A stretch of 64,000 bases of DNA from Apiotrichum sp. Y4204 (lineage: Eukaryota; Basidiomycota; Tremellomycetes; Trichosporonales; Trichosporonaceae), in the NCBI GenBank assembly GCA_025531455.1, contig JAMYHL010000006.1, positions 62,001-126,000 of the forward strand. Direction: 5' to 3'. The position numbers and the translations under genes are program-made. Shown piece by piece: positions 42,101 through 53,762 of the stretch; the first letter of the stretch is position 1; every line of letters starts with the position of its first letter. The notes beneath the pieces are model-generated. The model worked only from the letters and a program-made list of their open reading frames with translations, was not told the DNA's origin and ran no database searches.

Positions 42101-45100
42101 TCATCGTTCTGCTGATGTGCGGTCAGCTCCTCACGCTTTCACTGATGCGCCACTGTTTGGGTCGGCGCGGGCGGTTGGGCGTACATGTGGATGTGTGTTG
42201 TGTGCATCGGCGTCGCGCCATTGCGCCTCAAGTCCTCAAGCTTGCGCCAAGTCAGGAATGAAGAGGCACACATCAAACTTGATCAACCTGATCAGACTCC
42301 CGCTGTTTAGTCTGAGACAAGCCGCATGTCCGCCCTGAGCTCCGCGTCTCCTCGCGACTTCTTACTCGTTTCTGATCCGATGTACCGCGTTCGGATCCTT
42401 CATGCCGGAATGTTCAAGCGCTTTCAGGCTTCCAAATTCCATACAAGGCATGCACGGGGCGTGTCTGTGTGCGCGGCGTCAAGAGGAATGTTGCGGAATG
42501 GAGGCTGTGGATCTCGAACCTGAGATCATCTGACCGGTCTTACCGGCACGAGTTCAGACTTCACGACGGTTTAATCGCAAAGTTGCACCGCTCCGTTTCT
42601 GCACAGACAGGAAACTCCGGGGTGCGAACTCGGTCTCCCGGAAACGGCTGGAGCACGAACAAGAACCCAAGCCATGCAAGCCACATACACACAAGCATAC
42701 ATGGTGACCACATCAACACACGCGAACGGCATGCCTCTCCTGCCTCGCAGGGTGGCGTTTGGCAGAACGTCACGGAAAACCACAGTCTCAGAGGTCACAC
42801 GACCAGAGGAGCTGGCCAGTGCCACATGACACCGGAGGGTGCACGGTGCTGGACGGCAACCAAGCAGCATTATTGGAACGTTAAGCGCTTGACACAGACT
42901 GGCTGATCACCAACTACGGAAAAAGTCCTTCCATTATCATTCACGTAACGCGTCGCCGTGTCTTTCCTTATCGCCCTATCGATCTGTGCGCTGGGTGCAT
43001 CTCCGGGCCGGGACTGACTTGGAGCGCAGAGGAGCAATGCATATTATGCATTCCGCCAATTCCAGCTCAAACACGCCAGAGGGTGCCTAAATTCAGGGTG
43101 GCGCAGGAGACATGCCGTACAAGCGCCCAGCAAAGTAGACAAGCTTGAAAGTAAGGACAGCAGAATGATCGAGAAATGCACCGAAAAGGAGGAAAATCAG
43201 TAAAGATGCAGAGACCTCCCCCTCAGGTGGCGTGCCCTTTGTCTCTTGTTATGGCGAGTGACCACAGTGGGGGACGGAAGGAAGTGCAAACCTTGCTTGA
43301 GGAGAGTAGAAACTGAACATGTTCGGGGGCAAGCTTGCACCGAGTCGCGGTATCAGACAGCGCGCTCGTTGCGCCAGCCGGACAGCATGGGGCAATTGGG
43401 ACAGACACTTCAGCTGTGTTCTCCGGAGCTTGAGCTGGACCCAAACCCAACATTATGTGTGCGGCATCTCGGTATAGTGGTGTGCCAGTAGATAACTGAA
43501 GGACTGCACCCACGCCAAACAGAATTCAGTGCGCCAGTCCTGGCCATTGCCCTTGGAGTGATCTCACCAGTCAGAATGTGTTTCGCATATCGTGATCATC
43601 GTGATGCGATCGCCAGGACTAGTGCTGATCTAGGCGCCGATCACCATCACTGGATCGTCGGAAACTGATTCTGCCGTCATGTCAAAGTCTCCCACCACTC
43701 CCATTCTCGGCATTGTCCAAATCCATCAGCATCCGTCAGGAACTGTGGTTAGGGAGATTTGGACTCGGGGATGCAATGAAGAATTCCAACTTGATACCAG
43801 ACATCCTCAGTCTCGCAATATCCTGCCCTTCTGAAGTCCTCTTAACGCTAGATTCCTCTCGCACCAGGTCAGGAGGCCAGCGAGGCATCACTTCCCATCA
43901 AAGAGATCCCTATGTAATGTCACAGCGATCCCTGATTTGCGGCCGGGCCCAGACCCAGCTGCGGATCGTCTTTTCTTAATCAGTTGCCCGCGGTGTTCAG
44001 CTGGGCACTCTCGGACTCATACGCGAACATTACTGCTCCTGTCGGATGTTTCTAGCGCTCCTGTCTCCTGGCAGCTGGTAGCCGCGGCGGGGAATGACGC
44101 AGGAACGCAATGGTGCACTGGAGGCTGGCCAACGGGGACTACTGGCCATTGCGCCCTCCCCGATCAGGATCTTACTACATAAGAGCAGGCGATCAGCCCC
44201 GCTGATCATCAAGGCACACTTGAGAAGGACTAGTGGCATGTCGGTGTGGCACTATTTCATTGCAGGTACATCCGCGAAAGACGACGGGCTAAAGGCAAAT
44301 GAAGCTGAAGAAGCTAAGGAAGGTCTCACGCGGTGCGTTTCAGCTCGAACCCTTCCGGTAGCTGATCCGCATGTACCAAGGACATGGGACATGCATGGGA
44401 CAAGCTATTGGTGTGCGGAAACATTCCTCAGCTGGAAAGAGCCACAGCCTAACTTTTCATGCTTTTTAGTCATGCAGTCATGCCCGATGGGCAGGCAAGA
44501 CTTGTGACCTTCGAGCTGTGACTTGTGAACTTGTGTACTTGTGGCTTGGACTCGACACAGTGATACAGAGGGACACACAACATTCCCCAGAATCGGGGGG
44601 GGGGGCGCGGTCTGTGCGCGGAACATGTGTATTGCGCGCATTGCGCCCAGGGCACGAACTGGCGTTGGATCATTTTGCAGAATTGTTAGAGGTGAGGAAT
44701 GCGTCTCTATGCGGAATTGGGGAGAGGAAGGACGGGGGGTACCCGGGCCGGAGTGAGGTTGACTCAGGAACCTCAGGACGGCTTGACGGGGGGCGCATTC
44801 CGTGTATTCCTTCTGGGCCCTTGGGCATTCGGGCGAGCCCACAGAAAGGCAGGCGGCCGCAGGGGAGGGGTGGCGCCTTTGTGAGGGACGGGGTGGAGAT
44901 GGGAGATATGTGCACGAGCAGGGACAATCGGACGTTTGAACTCGTGCTTAGCATGTGTATGCTTGAGACGGTGCGAGACAAGTAATTTGTGGCGGAAAAC
45001 AGAGAAGACACCATGTGTGTGTGTGGCGGCGCCACATGCACTCAACACTGCTGGTTTGAGCTGGGATGTTTGGAAAGCGGTTGTTCTCGTGCTCAGAAGC

Positions 45101-45976
45101 GGGGCGAGGTGACGATACAGAACCTCGCTGTAAAGGGGAGCCGTATATATGTCTGACTGCCTTTGGATACTGAGACACTCGTTTCGACGGTATGTCAAGC
45201 TTTCCAGCTAACGTCTCGTCTCCTGGATCGACGATATCAGTTGCCACAGACCCCAGTTCTGAACAAAGATGTCTGACTTCTCTTGTTCTGGACGTTGTCT
45301 GGGATATACCGGCCCTCATGTCAGCGGCGGCCGCAAGCCCCAAACAGGTAATGTACCAGGGCGGGCAGTGACACACTGGAATGTAACGAACCAGAGTCGC
45401 TGAACAGATCGAGGCCGATACATCATTTGATGAAGAGAGAACGTTGATAAAAAGACAAATTACTGTAAGAGTCCAGCCGCGTCGCCGTCTGTGAAGTTAG
45501 CATCAGGCTTTGGGAAGTGAAACACCGGCAAATGCTTTCGCCTGACTCCGGTGTGATGAAACGGTATGGACGCTAAAGGGATCTACCTTCCGGCCTCGCA
45601 GGGGGGCTGCATTTATTCTCGTGAGTGTGTTGATGACACCGAGGACACAAGCCGACCCGGGCCTCGGCTCATCGACCGCCGTCGTCACCATTCCTCAGTA
45701 CGCATTTCCGAGTTCCTAGCAGACCGAACCCCAAAGTCTGTGCGGGGAGCTCAGATCCATGCCAAAAGCCATTCGTCATGAGGACTTAGTAGTCGATGCC
45801 CGACACTCCACACCTCATCCCAATTGCGGTCAAGTCATACATGGTCACAGCAGTGCGGCCCTCTACGCCGCCCGATTCTATGTGCAGCTTTCGCTGGCCT
45901 GTTGATATGGGGATGGAACGTCAAAAGTGGCAAAGGAAAAAAGTGAGGGATTAATGAGCACAAGAAAGCAGAACCA
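39157..45976. other. Gene-poor 6.8-kb region
   Basis: Only short or low-quality frames on both strands; none shows a domain or a good splice chain. The first ~700 bp is presumably promoter and 5' UTR of the OPT gene. Other contents are A-rich runs (39780-39880), a 12-bp minisatellite (40591-40638), a run of 11 G (44595-44605) and a small hairpin (42510-42527). No tRNA, rRNA or transposon was recognised. Confidence 0.4.
40591..40638 (+). repeat. 12-bp minisatellite
   Basis: About four copies of a GGAGATGGTGAT unit with minor variants, in noncoding DNA upstream of the OPT gene. Confidence 0.85.
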
Positions 45977-47541
45977 TTACTGGTGGCCGTCAAAGTCGTA
46001 GTCAATGCCTGCGGCCTTGATTTTTTGCCTGCGCTCCTCCTGGCGCTTGAGGATGTTGGCATTCGCGCGCTCCTGCTCATCCTTTGTCCTGGTCTTGTTT
46101 GTCAGTAAAGATTACTATTAAAGACAGAAGAGAGAGAGTAGGGTTTCAATGAAAGGGTACCGCGGGATCAAGCATTCGAGGACACCCTCCTCAGTACTCC
46201 ATCACTCACCTTATCTTGGCGGACCTTCTCGAGACGTGCACGCGGCACAAGACGCCACTTCTTGTTGGCACCGACCCAAAGCTCGGGGTGCACCTCGTCG
46301 GCGGGAATCACGTTGCAGCGCAAAAGGTGGCCCATGAGCAGGTAGTTGTTCATGGTCTCGGCAACAATCTCAGCGACGGGCTCGGACGAGAACTCGATGT
46401 AGGCGTAGTGCCTGGACGCGCCGGTCTGAGGTACAGGTTAGCGCCGATCGCCTGTAACTGAAGCTGGTACACATACCTTGGGGTTGCGGGCAAGACGGAG
46501 ACGGGTCACATCGCCGAACTGCTGGAAGTACTCCCTCATCTGCTCCTCGTAGAAACCGTGAGGAATACGGCCCAGGAAGATGGTACCGCGCGGAACACCC
46601 TACATGTCAGCCATATCTCGGCATAATCTGAGAATTCTTACCCTCTTCTTAGCAGCCTTCTTCAGACGGGCAGCCACCGCCTTGTCGTCCTTGGAGGCGG
46701 GAAGCTTGGAAACGTCGATCTCGCGACCAGCGCGGGCGATAGCGGCGTCGTCGTCGTCCGACTCGTCGTCGGAAGAGTCGGCACCACCCATGTCGTCGTC
46801 CGAGTCGAACGCGCCAATGAACGATGCCTCTCCCTCAGACTCCGACTCAGGCTCCGGCTCGACGGCCTTCTTGCCCTTGCCCTTGGCTGCCGGTGCCGTC
46901 TTCTCGATGGCCTTGCTGGCGACGGCCTTGGCCTTCTTGCCGGTCTTCTCAATCAGCCCACTTGCTTCACCAAATTCGCGGACGACGCCGCTAAGCGCTT
47001 CACCGACCTTGTCGGCCACGCTCGTAACGGCCTTCTCCGCCGTCTCCATAAAGTCCTCGGCGGTCTTGCGCTTCGTTCCGCGTGGTGCCTCGGGTGCCGC
47101 GGCAGCCTTCTTGCCCTTCTTCTTCTTCTCCGGCTCGGGAGCAACGTCGTCGATCAAAAGGTCGCCGGCCTTGTCCAACCCAGACGCGATGTCCGCGGCA
47201 GCCTTCTTGGCGCCCTTCTTGACAGAGTCGATCACGGTAGGCTCCGGCTTAGCCTTCTTGCCGCCCTTCTTCTTCTTCTCGGGGGCGGAAGCCACATCGT
47301 CGATGAGGAGGTCACCAGCGTTGTCGAGCGCCGTGTCAATGTCGGCGGCAGCCTTCTTCGCACCCTTCTTCACCTTCTCAGCGACGACCTCGACGGTCGA
47401 CTTGTCCTTGGCCGCAGCCTTCGCCGGAACCTTGGCCTTGACGACCTTGCCGCCCTTTGTGACCTTTGCGGCGGCGGGCTCGGCCTTGACCTTCTTCGTC
47501 TTGGCGGCGGGGGGCGAGGCGGGGGCAGGGCGTTTCGGCAT
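45977..47541 (-). CDS. NOP15: Nop15/NIFK-like nucleolar RRM protein, ribosome biogenesis
   Basis: Four exons on the minus strand, start [11 protein letters not shown] at 47541. The first ~300 residues are Lys/Ala-rich and acidic, with a duplicated module ([11 protein letters not shown] ... DLLIDDVA ... EKKKKG) at about 47385-47120. The RRM begins [20 protein letters not shown] (RNP2), continues [32 protein letters not shown] (RNP1), [17 protein letters not shown] and [13 protein letters not shown], and the C-terminus ends [10 protein letters not shown] after a charged helix. These are hallmarks of the Nop15 (yeast)/NIFK (human) family, nucleolar factors of 27S pre-rRNA (60S) processing. The long Lys/acidic N-terminus is a lineage extension and probably a nuclear/nucleolar targeting and phosphorylation region. 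Stop TAA 45977-45979. Confidence 0.92.
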
Positions 47542-48317
47542 GTCGGCGATGGCGGTGGATGGGAAAGATGTGGGAGAGGCAGATACGGCGACGCAGGTCA
47601 CCAGACCCACCCAAATGAGCACTGGACGTCATGTTGGGCCCGGCACTGTGCACTGTGCATGCAACCTGCAAGATTTCTCAAAATTATTTCTGCCTGCCAG
47701 GGAATTTGATACTGGAAGTAAGCTCTTACATAATTTGTTTGTTGACACGGGGCACGGAATACGATTTGGAGCATCAATTATGTAGACCTGATAGAGCCCT
47801 TCAAATGCATTTGGGAGCGATGATGTCACATTGATGTGGTACTTAATAGAAAATGCTAATCGCATTGTCGACCCCTTCCTGGAGGCCTGGATATCCTGCT
47901 GCACATAGCGTCCTCCCCGCGCTCCCCGAACCTCCACTCGACCGGTGCTCAGTCAGCAGAGAGGAAAAAAACAGTCCTCCACCACTTTGGTCGGCGTCGG
48001 CCGAGGAACGTCCAACCATCATTGGGCATGCAAGCGAGCACTCTTTGGTTTCCCCCCTTGCCACCTCCACAAACAGGTACTCTCCTCCATCACGACTCGA
48101 ACGAGATCAAGGACAGGAAGGTCTCTTTCACTCTTGACTCTTCTCTTCTCGTCGCAACAACAAACGACAGGCGAGAACGTTTCAAGAGCCGTTTTGGAGC
48201 TTTTGAAGCCACTCTTCTATTGAGACCGGCAGTGAACGTGGCATTGCGAATTCGTTCCGCTCCGTCGTACCCTCCCCATCGCAACGTCGGCCGCGCGGTC
48301 CTGGCTCCATCGCAACC
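47542..48317. promoter_or_regulatory. Divergent promoter region, NOP15 and ABC transporter genes
   Basis: 776 bp between divergent starts. CT/CA-rich leaders are visible near 47870-48050. An upstream noncoding exon for the transporter cannot be excluded. Confidence 0.4.
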
Positions 48318-51300
48318 ATGGTGTCGCAGTGGGTCGTCACCGCCACTGCCGCCGCCGCCCTCGCAAAAGGCCACCGCAACCCTGGCGAGCCGCGGTGCTC
48401 GTGGCCGGTTCCGATTGTCTCCCGCGATCGCGATTTTGATTTCACGGAATGTTTCGAGCTCGTCGTGGTGCTTCCCGCACCGCTCCTTCTTGCGCTCTTC
48501 ATCGGCCTCCTGCAGGTCTTTGTTGTGACGCGCAAGCTGGCTAAGACGGGGCCGGGGTCCCTCGACTGGATTACCCGGTCGTCGAGGAGTGAGCGCGTCG
48601 CCCGGACCAAGTCGGTGAGCTGCGGAGCGTGGCTGTTATGGCCCGTCTTCCGATGTCGGGATCTCTTTGTGATGCTGACAATTCACAGTTCCTTCTCGGG
48701 TTTGCCGCTCTTCTCGCTGCCGGTGCAGCTGGACTTAGTGCCAAGCAGATTCACGTTTCCCCTTGGCCGCTGATTCACTATGCCTTGTTGACCGTCGTCA
48801 TGGCGATGTTCGCCCATCTCGTGTGGCTAAACCACCACACATCGCGCACGTCGTCAACACTCGTCCTTCTGTTCTTCCCCATGTATCTTCTCGGCACGAT
48901 AATCAGCGTCCGCACCGCAGTCCTGACGGGGGCATTGTCAGACGAGCTGAAGAAGACGCTACCGGGTCGGCTAATCATTGCTCGTGAGGCCCTTTGGTTC
49001 GCCTCCATTGGCTTTGGTCTTATCGCCTTTGTGCTCGAGCTCTACTCTCCGGAAAAGCACTGGACTGCATGGCGCGCACCGTGGGCTCACCGTGGTATCC
49101 GTCTCGAGGACGAGGAGGAAGAATCTTTGAACGGTGACGGGGCGCTTGTCAAGGAAAATGATGAGGTGGAGAGCCCTGTTGCCACCGCCAACATTTACGA
49201 ACGGTATGTGGCAAAGAAACATCGCCGAGTGACTGACTTGATCTAGCCTCACCTTCTCTTGGCTTACTCCGCTGCTGCAGCTTGGAACTCGCAAGTTCCT
49301 TGGCGAAGAGGATATTTGGATGCTGCCCCCCGCTGACTCGGCCGAAGCGCTTTCCAATCGCCTCGAGAAGGCCTGGCAGCGCCAGCTGGAACTCGTCAAG
49401 CAGGGCAAGAAGAAGCAGGCTTCGCTCAAGATTGCTATCGCGCAAGCGTATGGCCTCCCCTACTTCATCGCCGGAGTCTTGAAGGGCACGTACGATTGCT
49501 TGAGCTTCTCGCAGCCACAGATGCTGCGTTTGCTGCTTGCGTTCGTGTCAAGCTACGGTACGGACCACCCGTGGACCCCGCTCGCTGGCTTTGCCATCCC
49601 CGTCGGCATGTTCATTCTGGCCAACCTGGCTACTGCGATGCTGCACCAGTACTTTGACCGCTGTTTCCAGACCACCATGCGTGTCAAGACGGGTCTCATC
49701 ACACTCATCTACCGCAAGTCTCTCCGTCTCAGCCAGGGCGAACGTTCCGGTCGCACGTCAGGAGACATTGTCAACCTCCAGAGTGTTGACGCCGTCCGCA
49801 TTGGTGACATCGCTCAGTATGGCCACATCGCTTGGTCTGGTCCCTTCCAGATTGTCCTCTCCTTCGTGTCGCTCTATCAGCTCGTTGGCTGGCAGGCTTT
49901 CATGGGTGTGGCCGTCATGCTCATCAGCTTGCCTATCACCACCTTCCTCAGCAGGATTCAAAAGCGTCTCCAGCGCCGCCTCATGTCTATCAAGGACGTG
50001 CGCACCCGTCTGATGAGCGAGATCCTCAACAACATCAAGTCGATCAAGCTTTATGGCTGGGAGAATGCCTTCGCCGAAAAGGTCTACGACGCGCGTAATA
50101 ACAACGAGCTCGCCATGCTGCGTCGTATTGGCATTGTCATGTCGTGCAGCAACTTCTTCTGGGCGACGATCCCCTTCCTTGTCGCCTTTGCTACCTTCAG
50201 CACCTACGTCGCCACCTCCGACAAGCCACTCACAAGTGAGATGATCTTCCCGGCCATTTCGCTGTTCACTCTTCTCGCCTTCCCTCTGAGTGTCTTCTCC
50301 AACATTATCAACAGCATAATTGAGGCCCTCGTATCAGTTGACCGTCTCGAGAACTTCCTCGCCGCAGACGAGATCGACCCTTCCGCGCGAACCATCACCT
50401 ACCCTGACGAGGACCCTCATGGCGAGGCCCAAGTTGGCGACGAGGTCGTGAGCATCAAGGACGGCGAATTCAGCTGGGTCCGCAACTCCATGGAACCCAC
50501 CCTTCAACACATTGATCTCTCCGTCAAGAAGGGGGAGCTCCTTGCGGTTATCGGTCGTGTCGGAGACGGCAAGACCTCCCTTCTGGCAGCTATGCTTGGC
50601 GAGATGACCAAGACGGAGGGGTCTGTCAAACTCCGCGGCGATGTGGCATACTTTAGCCAGAACTCTTGGATTCTCTCGGCGACTGTCAAGGACAACATCG
50701 TGTTTGGCCACCGTTTCGACCCCGTTTTCTACGACAAGGTCCTTGATGCGTGTGCCCTACGCGCAGACCTGGCTGTTCTTGCCGACGGCCACATGACTGA
50801 AGTTGGCGAGAAAGGTGTTTCGCTGTCGGGAGGACAGAAGGCGCGTATTTGTCTTGCTCGTGCGTGCTACGCGCGTGCCGACATCTACCTCCTCGATGAC
50901 CCGCTTTCCGCGGTCGATGCCCATGTTGGACGTCACATCTTTGACAATGTGATTGGTCCTAACGGTCTCCTGAAGAACAAGGCCCGTATTCTCTGCACAA
51001 ACGCCGTCAACATGCTCCCTCAGACCAACCAGATTATCATGCTTCGCAAGGGTGTGATCATCGAGCGGGACAACTATAACGCGGCCATGGCCGACCCCTC
51101 TTCAGAGCTGTACAAACTGATCACTGGTCTTGGCAAGCAGTCTGCCCAGGGTGAGGGCCAGGAGTCCGGAACCGTTACCCCGACCATTGTTGGCAGCTCG
51201 GACGAGGACGACATCGAGGACGCCGACACTGTTGACGAGACCGACTCTCTCAAGAAGCGTCGCGCTGACCGTCGCGCGAGCACTGCCACGCGCCGCGCTT

Positions 51301-53347
51301 CCGTGCTTTCTCTTCGCCAGCAGAAGCAGGATGCTATCCGCGACCTCCGCGAGTCAGCCAAGCCCAAGGAGCACATGGAGAAGGGCAGCGTCAAGCGCGA
51401 CATTTACTGGCGCTACCTGTCGGCAGCCTCCATCACCGGCGTTGTTGTCTTCCTCCTTTGTCTCATTCTTGGCCAGGCCGCGGGTATCTTCTCCAACTAT
51501 ATTCTCCGCTGGTGGGGTGTCGCGAACTCAAGAGCGGGGAGAAATGTGGATGTCGCCAAATACCTCATCGCGTACGGTATCATGGGCTTCTCTTCTGGCG
51601 CTTTACAGGTCCTCTCCACTGTCACTCTGCGTCTCTACTGCGGTCTTCGTGCTGCACGGATTATGCACGACCTCAGCTTTGGCGCTCTCATGCGCTCGCC
51701 GCTTGCCTTCTTCGAGATCACTCCCGCCGGCCGCGTGCTCAACCTCTTCTCACGCGACATCTTCGTCATCGACGAGGTTCTCAGCCAGGCTCTTGGTGGC
51801 TTCTGTCGAACAGTGAGTTATCGGTGTAGATCAAGCTCACACGCAGCTCATCCAGGTGCTTGGTGTCGTGGCAGTTATTGCCATGGGTGCCAAGTCGGTG
51901 CTCATCGTGTTTATTCCACTTGCGCTGGTGTACCGCATGGTCATGAAGTGGGTTTGCTAAGATGCCAGGACTAACGTCAGGTACTACCTTGCAACCTCGC
52001 GTGAGCTCAAGCGTCTCGATGCCGTGTCGCGTTCGCCGATTTTCTCCTTCTTTGGTGAAACGCTTGCCGGACTCTCTGTAATCCGTGCCTACCACCAGTC
52101 ATCGCGCTTTATTGCCAACAACGAGGCCCGTGTGGATCGCAACCAGGCCTGCTACCAGCCTGCCATGGCCATCAATCGCTGGCTTGCTGTTCGTCTCGAA
52201 TTCCTGGGCTCGTGTCTCATGTTCTCCACCGCGCTCGTCTCGGTTGCGGCCCTGCTGTACGGCACCCCCGGTGCAGTCGACGCTGGTCTCGTTGGTCTAC
52301 TTATGAGCTACACCATCTCGGTGACCGGCTCTCTCAACTGGCTTGTGCGCATGGCCTCGGAGGTGGAACAGAACATTGTCTCCGTTGAGCGTGTGATGGG
52401 CTACGCCAACCTTGTCTCAGAGGCTGCCGAGGAAGTCCCGGAAACGAAGCCGTCTGCTTCGTGGCCCGAGCACGGCAACATTGAGTTTGACGAATTCTCG
52501 ATGCGCTACCGCCCTGAGCTCCCTCTGATTCTCAAGGAAGTCTCTGTCAAGATCAAGGGCGGCGACCGCGTGGGTGTCGTCGGCCGCACTGGTGCCGGCA
52601 AGTCGTCGCTTACGCTTGCCTTGTTCCGCATTCTCGAGGCGGGTGGTGGTCGTATCCTGATTGACGGGGTTGACATTGCGACCATTGGCCTCCGTGACCT
52701 TCGCAGTGTTGTGAGCATTATTCCCCAGGACCCACAGCTCTTTGAGGGTTCGTTGCGGAGCAACATCGACCCCACAAACAAGTCTTCCGACGCAGACATT
52801 TGGCGCGCACTCGAACAGGCTCATCTCAAAGACCACGTCATGATGAAGATGGGTGGTACACTCGACGCAGAGGTCGCCGAGGGCGGATCCAACCTCTCTG
52901 CCGGCCAGCGGCAGCTTGTCTGCTTTGCCCGCGCACTGCTTCGCCGTACGAAGATTCTGGTCCTCGATGAGGCGACGTCGTCTATCGATCTCGAGACCGA
53001 CGACGCTGTGCAACAGGTGAGTAATAGATGACTCGTGAGGAAGACCTTAACATCAGATCCTGCGCGGACCCGACTTCGCGGGCGTCACGACCATCACAAT
53101 CGCACACCGCATCAACACAATCATGGACTCGGACATGGTGCTCGTGATGGAGCAGGGACGTGTGGCCGAGTACGCCACGCCCGAGACCCTTCTCGCCACG
53201 CACGAGTCGCTGTTCGCCAGCCTAGTGAATGAGGCCGGACTGGGCGCTGGCCCAAGTGTGCCTGCCAGCCGGGCGGCGAGCCGACCTGCCAGCCGTGCCG
53301 CCAGTGTCAAGGGCGGTAAGGGCGGTAAGGGCGTTAAGGGCGAGTAG
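48318..53347 (+). CDS. ABCC (MRP/YCF1-type) full-size ABC transporter
   Basis: Six exons give 1,601 residues. An N-terminal TMD0-like domain starts with DRDFDFTECFELVVVLPAPL, followed by TMD1, NBD1, TMD2 and NBD2. NBD1: Walker A GRVGDGKTS, signature LSGGQKARICLARA, Walker B DIYLLDDPLSAVDAHVG. NBD2: Walker A GRTGAGKSS, signature LSAGQRQLVCFARAL, Walker B ILVLDEATSSIDLETD. The regulatory linker (about 51130-51380) is acidic then Arg-rich, with two RRAS-type PKA consensus sites (ADRRAS, ATRRAS). The C-terminus ends in SRAAS and GGKGGK low-complexity repeats. The order and length match YCF1/BPT1-like vacuolar exporters of glutathione conjugates and heavy metals; the exact substrate and membrane are inference. 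Splices at 48614/48689, 49203/49247, 51812/51847, 51947/51981 and 53016/53057. Confidence 0.95.
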
Positions 53348-53762
53348 GAGTCCTTCATAAAGAGTAGAGTTTTTGCACACCATATGTTTACTTAAATACT
53401 TAACTATCATGCGTCGACGTTCTGTCCCGCCCCTCTTGATATCTTGTCATGCACATTATCGGGCATCCTGCCCTTGGGCCGTCCCCAGCGTTTGTGTGTC
53501 GTTGCCAATGTTTGTGTATGTCGGTTGAAAACCGTGAGCTCTAGAGACAGCTTTCCACGGTATCTCTTGCAGACTTGCACATGGTACATCGCATTACGCA
53601 TACTACCTGTAAGCTACAGTACAGCATCATATCCCGACCGACTCCAATATCGAACATCAACTCCATGGAATATGTCGACCCCAATGGTGGCTCCCGTGCC
53701 CAATCAATCTTTCGCAGCAGCTTCTCAATCTTCTCCGCCTCTGGTACTGGCTCCAATGCCTA
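53348..53762. other. Convergent 3' region
   Basis: 415 bp between convergent stops of the ABC transporter and the F-box gene; 3' UTRs expected, nothing else recognised. Confidence 0.4.

Noticed and set aside
42510..42527. Hairpin with GGTTCGA-like box B, possible tRNA on the minus strand
   Set aside because: Only a 6-bp stem forms; no acceptor, D or anticodon arms fit.
44518..44985. 155-residue frame following degenerate CTTGTG repeats
   Set aside because: Repeat-derived and unsupported by any motif.
46580..47785. 400-residue plus-strand frame opposite the Nop15-like gene
   Set aside because: Antisense of Lys/Ala-rich codons; the minus-strand RRM protein is well supported.
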